A DNA stretch of 64,000 nucleotides, from contig NZ_CAAAHX010000006.1 of NCBI RefSeq assembly GCF_900639865.1, positions 1-64,000 of the forward strand, in the 5' to 3' direction. Made by a program: the position numbers and the translations under genes. Below the pieces are notes generated by a model. It saw only the letters and a list, made by a program, of their open reading frames with translations. It did no database searches and was not told the origin of the DNA. The stretch is from Legionella gresilensis (GTDB lineage Bacteria > Pseudomonadota > Gammaproteobacteria > Legionellales > Legionellaceae). Below are positions 45,111-55,288 of the stretch, piece after piece (positions within the stretch are counted from its first letter, which is position 1; every line of letters starts with the position of its first letter).

Positions 45111-46747
45111 GCACTCATTTTGAAAGCTTAAAGAATTGGATTGCTGAGATGGCCAATCTGATTGAAGATAACTCTGATCCAGAGCCTCAGAATTTTACTC
45201 CTTTTCTTTATGAACCTGTTTTAGCTCTACAGCTTATTGATTTAATAGCTTCCTTAAAGGAAGAAAATAGTGCTGAGGAAAATCCTTATTATTCTGCTTG
45301 TATCTTTGCTATTGATATTTGTGTTGCTCAATTACAATCAGCTCAAGAAACAGGAAATAAGTTAGCAATGAAAACATTAAATCAACTAATGGATCATATG
45401 GCTGACGCAATTTTAACGAGTAAACATTCTCTTGGATTTTGGTTGCCTATTTTAAATGCTTTTTATGATGTGCACATAGAGCTCTCTCCCAAATTACGTG
45501 AGGCTTATCTAACTTTGGCTGAGGGCGATGATGAAAATAGTGATGCCAGTGATGAAGTAAATCATCTAGATGCTATTAAAGATATGATAGAGGAACTGTC
45601 TAATTTTTCTGCTTTTGATATTGCCGAAAATTTCTTTGCACAGAGCCATGCTATGCCTGCTGATTTTTTTGTTGATTTAGTCATCGATCTCTATAGTATT
45701 GAAGAAGGTCATGAAATTGCTCTTCTTACTTTATTACATCCCAAACCTGCTGTAAGAGAAATAGTAATTGCCACATTTGAGCACTTAATGTCCAGGATCG
45801 TTTTAAGTTCAGTCTCATTATCTCGCTTACAAGCAATTAAAAATTGGTACTCAACCCTTTATCATGAGCAATTTAACCGCTGGATTAAGGAACAACGGAA
45901 GCAAGGTGTGTTTTTTAATACTAATAAAGGCGTTCCTATCGTTAAAATAAAAGCTAGTGAGGTTGATGGTAGTGGTGCCCAAGGTCTATTTATTCATATT
46001 AAAGAAGGCAAAAAAAATCGACTTTGTGGCTTATTGCTCAAGCATGGTTTAGGTATTAAAGATGCTTGGTTAACACCACCTATTAAAGTACAAGACATTA
46101 AAAAATATTATGATGAAACATTTGATGACAATATTACTTTAAGGGAAGTAGATCTGACTTATTTGCAAACAATAACAGAGCATTTCCTAGGCATTACGAT
46201 TGAGCAAGGTGGTATGCCTGATCTGCATTTATTAGAAATTCAAGAACTTTTAAATATAAACTTTTATCCTCGCATAGTGGATGTAACAGGATTAATAGAG
46301 GAATTAAGTGTCCAAATCTCTCCTTTTACACCCGATAAAATGCAAATGTCATTTAAACGTTCAAAAAATTGGCTTGTTACCAAGCCCTTTACAGAATCTT
46401 GGTATATTGAAAATGCTAACGTTGATAAGTTAGTTAATCGTTGTAGTAGTTTTGTAGATGGTGTAAAACTTTGTGTGATTGAAGATGCTATTAAAGCTGT
46501 TATAGAGCAGGAAATGGAGTTAAATCGGGAGAAATGGCTTTTTCATTTTTTATGGATTACCATGTGGCTTAAAGCTAAAGCCCGTAAAAATGAAAAGACC
46601 TGGCAAGATAGTTTTTTTATTGCATACGCCATTTATAAAAATATGCCTCTATCTTCTATTCCTTTAATACATGAAATTAGTCGACAAACAGTTATTAATA
46701 GTATTGAAACGATGCATGATCGTCGCACTTATTTAAATCCTGAGTAA
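45107..46747 (+). CDS. Large hypothetical protein, unknown function
   Basis: 546 residues, no recognised domain. The N-terminal 200 residues are acidic and helical (for example EGDDENSDASDEVNHLDAIK). The middle holds mixed sheet and helix (IVKIKASEVDGSGAQGLFIH, then IKEGKKNRLCGLLLKHGLG). The C-terminus is rich in Trp and Lys. No signal peptide or membrane helix. It is translationally coupled to tex and yciA-like, an unusual third partner for those core genes. Confidence 0.65.
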   Translation: MSTHFESLKNWIAEMANLIEDNSDPEPQNFTPFLYEPVLALQLIDLIASLKEENSAEENPYYSACIFAIDICVAQLQSAQETGNKLAMKTLNQLMDHMADAILTSKHSLGFWLPILNAFYDVHIELSPKLREAYLTLAEGDDENSDASDEVNHLDAIKDMIEELSNFSAFDIAENFFAQSHAMPADFFVDLVIDLYSIEEGHEIALLTLLHPKPAVREIVIATFEHLMSRIVLSSVSLSRLQAIKNWYSTLYHEQFNRWIKEQRKQGVFFNTNKGVPIVKIKASEVDGSGAQGLFIHIKEGKKNRLCGLLLKHGLGIKDAWLTPPIKVQDIKKYYDETFDDNITLREVDLTYLQTITEHFLGITIEQGGMPDLHLLEIQELLNINFYPRIVDVTGLIEELSVQISPFTPDKMQMSFKRSKNWLVTKPFTESWYIENANVDKLVNRCSSFVDGVKLCVIEDAIKAVIEQEMELNREKWLFHFLWITMWLKAKARKNEKTWQDSFFIAYAIYKNMPLSSIPLIHEISRQTVINSIETMHDRRTYLNPE

Positions 46748-47051
46748 ATTTTCTTAAAAAATGATGAGCATTACCTGTGGATAACTTAATGTTTAAATTT
46801 TGAATTAATTTTAAATAAATATGTTTATTTATCCTAACTCATTGTATTTAAATATTAATTTATAAGAAGTAAATAATGCTTAATTATCATTCTTGTGGAT
46901 AACTTTGTGAATATACTATTCATACTTAAAAAATTTAATCTACAATTAATTGAGGCTTTAAAAATCTGATGAAATAGTAGTAAATCAAGTCTAGGCATAT
47001 ATTTCTAAAATTAAAAGTAGTTATAATAAAATTTATTAATGAATTTAACAC
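46748..47051. other. AT-rich intergenic stretch with two DnaA-box matches
   Basis: 304 bases with no gene. TGTGGATAA occurs at 46776-46784 and 46894-46902, exact matches to the complement of the DnaA box TTATCCACA, 118 bases apart and in the same orientation. The flanking gene ends at 46747 and a plus-strand membrane gene starts at 47052. No other origin features (dnaA, gidA, a cluster of boxes) are present. Confidence 0.55.
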
Positions 47052-48359
47052 ATGGATTTTGCTCTAAATCTAATCATTATTGTTGCTGATCAGCTTATGC
47101 TGTTCATTATCAACATGCTAGTTGCTAGACATGCTGGCGAAGCTTTGTTTGGCGATTACACTGTAGCAACAAGTTCACTTTTTTTAATTGCGACCCTGAT
47201 TACTTTAGGAATTGATTCAATCATTGCTTACTATGTTCCTAAGTATTATGTGCAAAGTAAATACAGCAATATTGTGAGCTTAACACAGCAAGTTGCACGT
47301 TTTTTAAAGCCACTTTATTTATGGGTTATTACATTGGGATGTATTGGAGCCGTTACCCTTATCGCTTTAGCATCTGCTCTTAAAAATATAACTCTATTTG
47401 ATATAAGCCATCCCTTATATTTGTTTCTTTGGGGCACAGTTGCTTTATCTTTATATACTATCTCAATGCAGTACTTTCGAGCTATTAATTATATGCGTAC
47501 AGCAATTTTATTAAGCTTACTGCAGACAATTTTCTATTTTATTTTAAGTTTAATTATTTATTTTTATCTCTATCCAGCCATCCTCCATGATAATAAGCAC
47601 TATTTTCCTCATATCATGCTAATAGGTTTTATTTTAAGTTACTTATTGATATTGGCAATTGTTACGGTTTTATATAAGCGCTCAGACATACATTCATTTA
47701 AACCAGAGTCAGCAAATACAAGTATAGAGTGGAGGGAGAAAATATATGGTTACACGATTCAAAACTTAAATCGCTATATTTTTACTGTGATTCCATTAAT
47801 AGTTATGGAATGGTTAGGGAATAAGGAAGGCTCAGTTGGCTTATTTGCAGCTGTCACCTCCATTATTGCAATTGCTGCTATTGCTATTGCTCCAATAGGG
47901 ATATTGATTGGGCCAGATATTTCTGCTTCTTTTGCTCAAAGTCGTGAAGCACTTAAGAAAGTAATTCAAAAATACTTACTAATTTGTGTTAGTATCGCCT
48001 TAATCGTGATGTTAATCCTTGGCCTGTTTGCTAAACAAATTTTATTACTGTACCAGTCTCATTTTACTAATGCATTACCTTACACTTACGCATGCTTGAT
48101 TAATATCTTAACTTATTCAATCACAATGCCTTTATCAAAAATGATTCAGTATTCTCATAGAGGCAGTGAGATTGGAGCTAAGCTGACACTCAGCCTATTA
48201 CTTTTTCAGTTTGTTGCCTGCATTATTTTAATCAGCTGGTTAGAGCTTTTAGGAGCCATTATTTGCTATATTGGGATAAACATTATCTATATTATAGCAA
48301 TGTTAATTTTAGGCTTAAAAATTTATAAAAATGACCCTTTTGGTAGCGCAAAAGTATAA
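47052..48359 (+). CDS. Wzx/MATE-like polysaccharide flippase
   Basis: 435 residues with about twelve hydrophobic segments. The start MDFALNLIIIVADQLMLFII, then NMLVARHAGEALFGDYTVAT, has the layout of Wzx/RfbX-type exporters of the MVF/MATE superfamily (first helix with Q/L-rich face, then a conserved loop with RxxGxxxFGxY). It probably flips lipid-linked oligosaccharide across the inner membrane. No polysaccharide genes adjoin it. Other MVF members are possible. Confidence 0.75.
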   Translation: MDFALNLIIIVADQLMLFIINMLVARHAGEALFGDYTVATSSLFLIATLITLGIDSIIAYYVPKYYVQSKYSNIVSLTQQVARFLKPLYLWVITLGCIGAVTLIALASALKNITLFDISHPLYLFLWGTVALSLYTISMQYFRAINYMRTAILLSLLQTIFYFILSLIIYFYLYPAILHDNKHYFPHIMLIGFILSYLLILAIVTVLYKRSDIHSFKPESANTSIEWREKIYGYTIQNLNRYIFTVIPLIVMEWLGNKEGSVGLFAAVTSIIAIAAIAIAPIGILIGPDISASFAQSREALKKVIQKYLLICVSIALIVMLILGLFAKQILLLYQSHFTNALPYTYACLINILTYSITMPLSKMIQYSHRGSEIGAKLTLSLLLFQFVACIILISWLELLGAIICYIGINIIYIIAMLILGLKIYKNDPFGSAKV

Positions 48360-48369
48360 GTCCTAATGT

Positions 48370-48570
48370 TTAGCGATTTATTAGCCATAGAATTATCATA
48401 ATAATTAAACTAATAATAATTGAGGTAGTAATTGGAAAATAAAAAGTAAAATTACCTTTTTTTATGAGAATATCCCCAGGTAACTTGCCTATACCTAACT
48501 TTTTTATCCAGGGCCATGTTAAACCTAAAAGTATTAAAATAACTCCCAATCCGATAATAATTTTTTGCAT
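48370..48570 (-). CDS. DUF2905 small membrane protein
   Basis: 66 residues. Two membrane helices (IIGLGVILILLGLTWPW and FPITTSIIISLIIMIILW) are joined by the family-typical LGIGKLPGDILIKKGNFTFY. The ribosome site is AGGTAGG. DUF2905 proteins are widespread, of unknown function. Convergent with the flippase gene, whose stop is 11 bases away. Confidence 0.88.
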   Translation of the reverse strand: MQKIIIGLGVILILLGLTWPWIKKLGIGKLPGDILIKKGNFTFYFPITTSIIISLIIMIILWLINR

Positions 48571-48725
48571 AAATATACCTACCTTAACTAACTGAAAACT
48601 ATTAATTTTTGTTAAACATTTAAAAATTAAGCCTATTTTATAGGCAGAGTTATTAATTTTAAGCTTGATTTTTGGTTTTTAATTTCTCTACAATGCCTTG
48701 TCTTATCTTTTGATGTGAGGCTATA

Positions 48726-51700
48726 ATGAAAAATAATAAAGCTGTCTCAGTAAAGCAAGATAATAAAACCTTTAAATCTAACAAAACAATCATCGCGTCT
48801 CTCTTAGCAAGTAGTTTCTTTTCTCCAACAACGTTCTCTGAAGTAAAAGCCGATTTTGGAAATTTAATAAAGCAATCAGATTTTTTAGTTAATAATCATT
48901 TTAGCTCTGTAGCTACAAAAGAGGTAGAGAGTTTCTTTATTAATGGTGGGGATGGAAGTGATGGCGGTGATACTAACAATATTGAACCTGGCATCTCTGG
49001 TCTTGGCGGTGTCGGGATGCCAAACGGTACGAGCGGTGGTATAGGTGGAGAGCCTGGTGCTGAAGGCGGTTCTGCATTAAATGGCGGGCAAGGCGGTGAG
49101 GGGGCAATATCAAGTGGAGCGGGTGGCGCAGGCTTCTTGAAAGGTGGTTCTGGCGGTAAAGATGCTTTTGGCGGCGGTGGCGGCGGAGGTGGTGGAATAG
49201 ATCAATTCACTGGCCAAGGCAGGGGTGGTGGAGGAGGTGGTGGCGGCTTTCTGGATATTAGTGCCGGTGCTGGTGGTGGCGGCGGTGGCGGCGTGGGACA
49301 AAACTTTCTTTTTTCTCCAACAGAAATTGGTGCACACTTAGGTGGCAATGGTGGCCGTGGGGGTGATGTAACTACAGTTGGTGTCTTAGGTGGTGGTGCT
49401 GGTGGTGGCGGAGCTGGTGGAAGTGCAGCTATTTTTAATGTAGCTGTAACTAATGGTGTTAATGCATTTGATAATATTGGTGGAGATGGTGGCAGAGGCG
49501 GAAATGCTGTTGGCAGCGGTGGCGGTGGTGGCGGCGGTAGTGGCGGCACCGGTCTGTTATTTACTCAAAACGCCAATTTAACCAATGTTGGTAATATAGT
49601 TGGTGGCAATGGTGGCAATGGTGGCAATGGTGGTGGCGATAGTGGTACTGACGTTTCCGGTGGTACAGGAGGTTCTGGAGGTGACGCAGTACAAATTTTT
49701 GCAACAAGTAATCAGATTATTAATATAGGCATTATCGAAGGCGGCAATGGTGGTAATGGTGGTGCAGTTGCCAATAATCCGAATATATCGGGCTCAGGTG
49801 GAATTGGTGGTTATGGTTTATTGATTACTGGAAATAGTCATATTAATAATAGTGGCCTTATCAGCGGTGGCAGTGGCGGTGCGGGTGGTAACGCAATTGA
49901 AAACGCAATAGCCAGTAGTGGCGGCAACGGCGGAAATGCCATTAATGCCACTGATGGCGGTGTAATAATAAATTCAGGTGTAATCCGCGGGGGCAATGGC
50001 GGCACAAGTGGCCTCTTTACAACTACGCCAAGTATAGCAGGTAGGGGTGGTGCTGCCATCAGCGGCAGTAATCTTAACATTATAAATCAAGGCAGTATTG
50101 AAGGAGGATTTGCCAGCGACAATATTGGTGAGGATTTATTCAGAGCCCCTGCTATTGAATTTTTAGATGGCGTGAATAGGCTTGAATTACAACCGGGTTT
50201 TTCCGTTTCAGGTTTAGTAATTGGCGTGGCTGGCGGTGATGATGTATTTGCTTTAGGCGGTAATGGGAGTGCTATTTTTGATATATCCTTATTGGGTACA
50301 GGTGGTCAATATCTCAATTTTAATAGTTATGAAAAAACAGGAAATAGTGACTGGACTTTAGTTGGATCTTTACCCGAGCCTAATATTATTACCCTATGGA
50401 CCATCAATCAAGGCAAATTAAGTATTTCAAGTAATGAGCAGTTAGGTGACAATTTAAGTTTGCTAACTTTAAATGGTGGCGTTTTACAAACTACCGCATC
50501 TATGACTATGGATAGGCCTATTACTTTAGCTGCAGAAGGTGGTACGTTTGAAACATTAGCTGATCTTACTATAGGAAGTAATCTTAATGGTGTAGGCAGT
50601 TTAATAAAAACTGGGCCAGAAACATTAATATTATCAGCAGTAAATACCTATATAGGACCAACTATTATAGCTAATGGTACTCTTGCTTTAAATAAAGCAG
50701 GTGATTTAGCTAATAGTAGTGGTATTAATTTAATTAATTCAGGAACAGTATTTGATATTGCAAATGCTAATGATAAGAGAATTATACAATCATTAGCAGG
50801 TGTAACAGGTAGCTTAGTTAATTTGGGTTCAACTCATCTCATTATTGATCAAGCCATTACAACAACCTTTGCCGGTGAATTTATAGGCACACAAGGATTT
50901 ACTAAACAAGGCACAGGTACTCTTATTTTAACAGGTATATCACCAGCTTACTTAGGGACTGTCTTATTAAATGCAGGTAATTTAGTTGTCAACGGAATAT
51001 TAGGTGGTGAGATAGACATAGGTTCAAGTGGACGTTTAAGTGGTAATGGCACAGTGGGAACAACACGAGTCACAGGAACCATTGCTCCGGGAAATTCCAT
51101 TGGTACATTAACTGTTGCAGGTAATTATGAACAACTGCCAAGTTCAATTTATGAGGTAGAAATTAATCCTGCAGGTCAAGCAGATTTAATTGCTATAACA
51201 GGTACAGCATCTATATTACCCGGATCGGGAGCTTATATATTAAAAGAGCCAGGGCTTTATTTGCCAGGTACTCGTTATACTATTCTGACCGCAACAGGTG
51301 GTGTTAGTGGAACTTATAGTAACTTATTACAGAATCTACCATTTTTAAATTTAGTTCTTAATTATGATAGTAATAATGTCTATTTAGATATTGTTCGTAA
51401 TAATAGATCATTTGCTTTCTTCGGTAATACCCCCAATGAAATTGCTACGGCAACTGGTGTTGAAAGCTTAGGTGTGGGCAATCCTCTTTATAATGCTTTT
51501 TTAAATTTCGATAATGTGCCCTTGCTCAAAACGACATTAAATAATTTAAGTGGTGAAATCTATTCTTCTACATTAGGTGTCTTACTCGAAGAAAGCCGCT
51601 ATATACGTGATGCTATTTCTATGCGTCTAGATGATCAAGCGAATTTCCTTCCGCAAGTAAAAACCATGACAGGTCTTACTTTTTGGGCGCATGGTTTTGG

Positions 51701-52526
51701 TGCCTGGGGTAAATTAGGCGGTAACTACAATGCTAGTGAACCAGAACGTTCTACACAGGGCTTTTTTATAGGAGCAGATCAAGAAGTCGGTATAATAGGG
51801 CGGGTGGGCCTTGTAGGTGGCTATAGTCGCTCAAATTTTGATGTCGATCGCAGAAATTCATTTAGTGAAAGTAATAATGGTCATGTAGGTCTTTATGCTA
51901 ACGCTTTTTATAATCGATTTGTTGCCAATATTGGCGTAGCTTATAGCTGGCACGAAATTAGTACTAATCGCAGCATTAGTTTTCCTTATTTTAATGATCA
52001 CTTAACTAATAACTACAATGCTAACACAGCCCAAGTATTTGGTGAGCTTGGCTATGATTTACAAGTTAACCGCTTTTCTATAAAGCCGCTCATTAATGTT
52101 GCTTTCATTGATGTTAGTTCAGATAGGTTTAAGGAATACGGGGGAGCAGCAAGCCTAAGAGCTCGACAAGCTTCACAAGACATGACCTATACAACGTTAG
52201 GTATAAGAGAAAAAGGCCTGTTATATACAACAGATAACTATGCACTTAATCAACGTCTTTTCTTAGGTTGGCGTCATGCATACAATAGTTTAACGCCCCA
52301 AACTACATTTAACTTTGCATCAGGTAGTTTGCCATTTTTAATTGGTGGTACACCGGTTGCTCGCAATGCACTTCTTGTGGATGCAGGTGTTGATGTAGCA
52401 CGACTTGCTAATGATGTACATTTAAATATTTCCTATTTTGGGCAATTTGGTTCTCGAGTCAAGGACAATGGTGTGGCTGCGAGGTTAACTTGGAGCTTTG
52501 ATGGTCCAACTCCTCAAATAAAATAA
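48726..52526 (+). CDS. Glycine-rich autotransporter (type Va)
   Basis: 1266 residues. A long N-terminus (MKNNKAVSVKQDNKTFKSNK then TIIASLLASSFFSPTTFS) looks like an extended signal. Residues about 75-460 are an extreme glycine-rich repeat region (runs like GGGGGGGGI and GGNGGNGGN). Two autotransporter-associated beta-strand repeats follow (LIKTGPETLILSAVNTYIG, then FTKQGTGTLILTGIS), and from about 980 the 12-strand outer-membrane barrel (FWAHGFGAWGKLGGNYN, GFFIGADQEVGIIGRVGLV). The barrel end LTWSFDGPTPQIK lacks the usual terminal aromatic residue. Probably surface-displayed; passenger role unknown. Confidence 0.88.
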   Translation: MKNNKAVSVKQDNKTFKSNKTIIASLLASSFFSPTTFSEVKADFGNLIKQSDFLVNNHFSSVATKEVESFFINGGDGSDGGDTNNIEPGISGLGGVGMPNGTSGGIGGEPGAEGGSALNGGQGGEGAISSGAGGAGFLKGGSGGKDAFGGGGGGGGGIDQFTGQGRGGGGGGGGFLDISAGAGGGGGGGVGQNFLFSPTEIGAHLGGNGGRGGDVTTVGVLGGGAGGGGAGGSAAIFNVAVTNGVNAFDNIGGDGGRGGNAVGSGGGGGGGSGGTGLLFTQNANLTNVGNIVGGNGGNGGNGGGDSGTDVSGGTGGSGGDAVQIFATSNQIINIGIIEGGNGGNGGAVANNPNISGSGGIGGYGLLITGNSHINNSGLISGGSGGAGGNAIENAIASSGGNGGNAINATDGGVIINSGVIRGGNGGTSGLFTTTPSIAGRGGAAISGSNLNIINQGSIEGGFASDNIGEDLFRAPAIEFLDGVNRLELQPGFSVSGLVIGVAGGDDVFALGGNGSAIFDISLLGTGGQYLNFNSYEKTGNSDWTLVGSLPEPNIITLWTINQGKLSISSNEQLGDNLSLLTLNGGVLQTTASMTMDRPITLAAEGGTFETLADLTIGSNLNGVGSLIKTGPETLILSAVNTYIGPTIIANGTLALNKAGDLANSSGINLINSGTVFDIANANDKRIIQSLAGVTGSLVNLGSTHLIIDQAITTTFAGEFIGTQGFTKQGTGTLILTGISPAYLGTVLLNAGNLVVNGILGGEIDIGSSGRLSGNGTVGTTRVTGTIAPGNSIGTLTVAGNYEQLPSSIYEVEINPAGQADLIAITGTASILPGSGAYILKEPGLYLPGTRYTILTATGGVSGTYSNLLQNLPFLNLVLNYDSNNVYLDIVRNNRSFAFFGNTPNEIATATGVESLGVGNPLYNAFLNFDNVPLLKTTLNNLSGEIYSSTLGVLLEESRYIRDAISMRLDDQANFLPQVKTMTGLTFWAHGFGAWGKLGGNYNASEPERSTQGFFIGADQEVGIIGRVGLVGGYSRSNFDVDRRNSFSESNNGHVGLYANAFYNRFVANIGVAYSWHEISTNRSISFPYFNDHLTNNYNANTAQVFGELGYDLQVNRFSIKPLINVAFIDVSSDRFKEYGGAASLRARQASQDMTYTTLGIREKGLLYTTDNYALNQRLFLGWRHAYNSLTPQTTFNFASGSLPFLIGGTPVARNALLVDAGVDVARLANDVHLNISYFGQFGSRVKDNGVAARLTWSFDGPTPQIK

Positions 52527-52541
52527 TTTATTAGGGTTTCG

Positions 52542-52559
52542 CCGGGCCATGGCCCGGCC
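52542..52559. repeat. 18-bp perfect palindrome
   Basis: GCCGGGCCATGGCCCGGC lies after the autotransporter stop within TTTCGC...CTACAAAA, much richer in GC than its surroundings. It resembles a REP-type element and may act as a 3' hairpin between the convergent autotransporter and recN genes. Confidence 0.6.
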
Positions 52560-52684
52560 TACAAAATTAGCTTGAAACCTCGGTAAGGCGGGCTCTTAAT
52601 TATAAGCAATCGATTGGATCTTTAAAAGATAGGTTAGGTCTTTGCCCAACAATAAAACTAACAAGCAGGAATAGTTAATAAATA

Positions 52685-54385
52685 TTATGATGGAATACTA
52701 TTTTCCACTACTTCATTTTTCTTCTTACTACTTAACAAAAGCTCTTCAGCATGATTACGTGTTTGCTCAGTAATCGTTAAACCACCTAACATGCGAGCAA
52801 TTTCATCAATTTTATCTTTTTCAGATAGAGCAACAATATGGGAATACGTCTGCTGATTATCACTAAATTTTTCTACTACAAAATGATGATGAGCAGCTGC
52901 GGCAACCTGAGGTTGATGAGTGACACAAAATACTTGTAGTCGTTCACCTAATTGGCGTAGAAGTTGACCTACTAACGCTGCTGTTGCGCCTCCTATTCCT
53001 ACATCAACCTCATCAAAAATTAACGTCGGCGTTGCACCTCGCTGCGCAGTAATCATTTGAATAGCTAAGCTAATCCGAGAGAGTTCGCCGCCTGAGGCGA
53101 TTTTACTTAATGAATCTGGCGCCATACCGGGATTAGTGCAAACCTTATATTCTACTTTATCAAGACCATAAGGTTGCATTTTATCAAGGCTAGTTATTTC
53201 GATAGATACTTTACCTTTAGGCATCCCTAATTGTTTTATAATTTTACTTATTTCATTGGCCAATTTTTCTGCATGGATAACTCTAGAATTGTGGAGTTTA
53301 AGTGCTTCTTTCTCATAAGTTTGTAATTGATTTTGATAATGTTGCTCTAAAAGTTTAATCTTTTCTTTTGCATCTTGATAAGCTTGGAGCTCTTCTTGTA
53401 AACCAGTAAGGTGGTGAGTAATTTGCTCGGGCCCTACATGATATTTACGTGCCATATGGTGGATAGCACTTAAGCGATTTTCTATCTCTTGTAAACGCTC
53501 AGGATCAAGTTGTATGCGCTCACCAAAATGTTGAATTTCATCTAATGCTTCTTCACATTGTATTAAAGCGCTACTAATCAATTCTAAGGCATTTTTAATA
53601 TTAGTTTGCTCTTGAGGTAAATCCTGAATTAAGTGTAAAACCAGATTAAGTTGCTGGTAAATACAAGGTTCATTATCTGCGTTTAATAACTGAGAAATTT
53701 GTTGGGTATAATGAGTATAATCTTGCGCTCGATGCAGTAATTGATGCTCTTCATTTAATTGTTTAATTTCGTTTTCTTGCAGAGCAAGGTTACTTAATTC
53801 CTCAATCTGAAATTGTAAAAGTTCAATTCTATCTCTAGAACTTTCATGCGTTTTTAATGCATCAATTTCATTTTTTACTTTCTGACATTGCCTGTAAAGA
53901 TGATGCACATTGTCTACAAGCTTATCATGATTTGCGAACCTATCTAACTGCTCACGATGAGTTTGATGCAGCATTAACGTTTGATGCTGATGCTGACCAT
54001 GAATATGCACTAACATTTCACTTAGTTCTTTAATTTTTTGCAAGGGAAAAGGTTGGCCATTAATATAAGAACGGGAACGTCCTTCGCTATAAATAACGCG
54101 CCTTAAATAAACTTCTCCCTCCTCATAATTAAGATCATGTTGTGTTAACCAATGAGCTGGCTCGCTGGCCTTATCAATTTGAAAAGTGGCGTGAATATCA
54201 CATTTTTCTTCACCGTATCGAACGACTGATGCATCTGCTCGACCTCCTAAGGCTAAAAGCAGCGCGTCAATCATAATTGATTTTCCTGCTCCTGTTTCCC
54301 CGGTAAACGCACTCATTCCTCTAGTAAAATCAAGTTCAAGCAATTTAACGATAGCAAAGTTTTCAATACGTAAATCAATGAGCAT
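52685..54385 (-). CDS. recN: DNA repair protein RecN
   Basis: 566 residues, normal length. SMC-like ATPase: Walker A GETGAGKSIMIDALLLALGG at the N-terminus, a long coiled-coil middle (about 155-370), signature KIASGGELSRISLAIQMI, and Walker B LIFDEVDVGIGGATA. It acts in double-strand-break repair. Three bases separate it from nadK, the usual gammaproteobacterial neighbour, so it shares its transcript. Confidence 0.96.
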   Translation of the reverse strand: MLIDLRIENFAIVKLLELDFTRGMSAFTGETGAGKSIMIDALLLALGGRADASVVRYGEEKCDIHATFQIDKASEPAHWLTQHDLNYEEGEVYLRRVIYSEGRSRSYINGQPFPLQKIKELSEMLVHIHGQHQHQTLMLHQTHREQLDRFANHDKLVDNVHHLYRQCQKVKNEIDALKTHESSRDRIELLQFQIEELSNLALQENEIKQLNEEHQLLHRAQDYTHYTQQISQLLNADNEPCIYQQLNLVLHLIQDLPQEQTNIKNALELISSALIQCEEALDEIQHFGERIQLDPERLQEIENRLSAIHHMARKYHVGPEQITHHLTGLQEELQAYQDAKEKIKLLEQHYQNQLQTYEKEALKLHNSRVIHAEKLANEISKIIKQLGMPKGKVSIEITSLDKMQPYGLDKVEYKVCTNPGMAPDSLSKIASGGELSRISLAIQMITAQRGATPTLIFDEVDVGIGGATAALVGQLLRQLGERLQVFCVTHQPQVAAAAHHHFVVEKFSDNQQTYSHIVALSEKDKIDEIARMLGGLTITEQTRNHAEELLLSSKKKNEVVENSIPS

Positions 54386-54388
54386 AGC

Positions 54389-55276
54389 TTATCCTTGATG
54401 CTTTGATTCCCAGCCAAGTTTTATTCTTAGCGTATCATAATAATGATAATCACATGGATGCAATAAGCGAAGCTTTTGTTTATTTTGTTCAATACAAACC
54501 TGTTGCCCAGGTTTAACCATTCTCGATTCATGCCCATCACAGCTAATCCGTAAATCAACTTCATTGTGATCGCTAATAACCAGATCGATAATCGAATTAG
54601 CGTCAATGACTAAAGGCCGAGAGCTTAAACTATGGCAAAACATAGGCACTAAGACAATGGCATTTAATTGTGGATGCATAATAGGACCACCTGCGGATAA
54701 GGAATAAGCAGTTGAGCCGGTAGGTGTCGCAAGAATCATTCCGTCTGAACGATAGTGACTGACAAATTGCTTATCAATATACACATCGAATTCAATTAAG
54801 TGCGTATCACTACCTCGTCCTAATACTACATCATTTAAGGCATTGCCATGAAAGTAGGTTCTTGTTTTATCGTGAATTGTAGCACTTAACAAAAAGCGCT
54901 TTTCTTCTAAGTAATGCCCGTGTAAAACAGCCTCTAGTTGCTTTTCAATGTCAGTAGGAGAAATATCAGTTAAAAAACCTAAACGACCACGATTAATTCC
55001 TATCACTGGCACATCAACTAAAACAGCCATGCGTGCTGCGGATAGTAAACTACCATCGCCGCCTACAACCACGATTAAGTCCTTTTTTAGCCCCATTTGC
55101 TCATGGGCTATAATGGGTAAGTTGGTAACAAATTTATGAGCAGTATCACTATCTATAAATACTTCAATTTTTTGGGCGTCTAAAAAATGACTAAGACGTT
55201 GTAGCGTCTCATTGATCTCCTGAGTCGCCCGATGCTGCCTTGCATAAAGAATAACGCGCTCAAATTTAGGTTTCAT
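54389..55276 (-). CDS. nadK: NAD kinase
   Basis: 295 residues. The conserved [12 protein letters not shown] catalytic motif and the diagnostic [20 protein letters not shown] with GGPI are present. It phosphorylates NAD to NADP using ATP. It lies upstream of recN and 12 bases downstream of typA, so the three genes likely form one transcript. Confidence 0.96.
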   Translation of the reverse strand: MKPKFERVILYARQHRATQEINETLQRLSHFLDAQKIEVFIDSDTAHKFVTNLPIIAHEQMGLKKDLIVVVGGDGSLLSAARMAVLVDVPVIGINRGRLGFLTDISPTDIEKQLEAVLHGHYLEEKRFLLSATIHDKTRTYFHGNALNDVVLGRGSDTHLIEFDVYIDKQFVSHYRSDGMILATPTGSTAYSLSAGGPIMHPQLNAIVLVPMFCHSLSSRPLVIDANSIIDLVISDHNEVDLRISCDGHESRMVKPGQQVCIEQNKQKLRLLHPCDYHYYDTLRIKLGWESKHQG

Positions 55277-55288
55277 AGTGATTAGCTT

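Noticed and set aside
46748-47051. Replication origin
   Set aside because: Only two DnaA boxes, no dnaA, gidA or further box cluster nearby.
49202-49549. Proline-rich open frames on the minus strand
   Set aside because: They are the complement of glycine codons in the autotransporter; no independent start signal.
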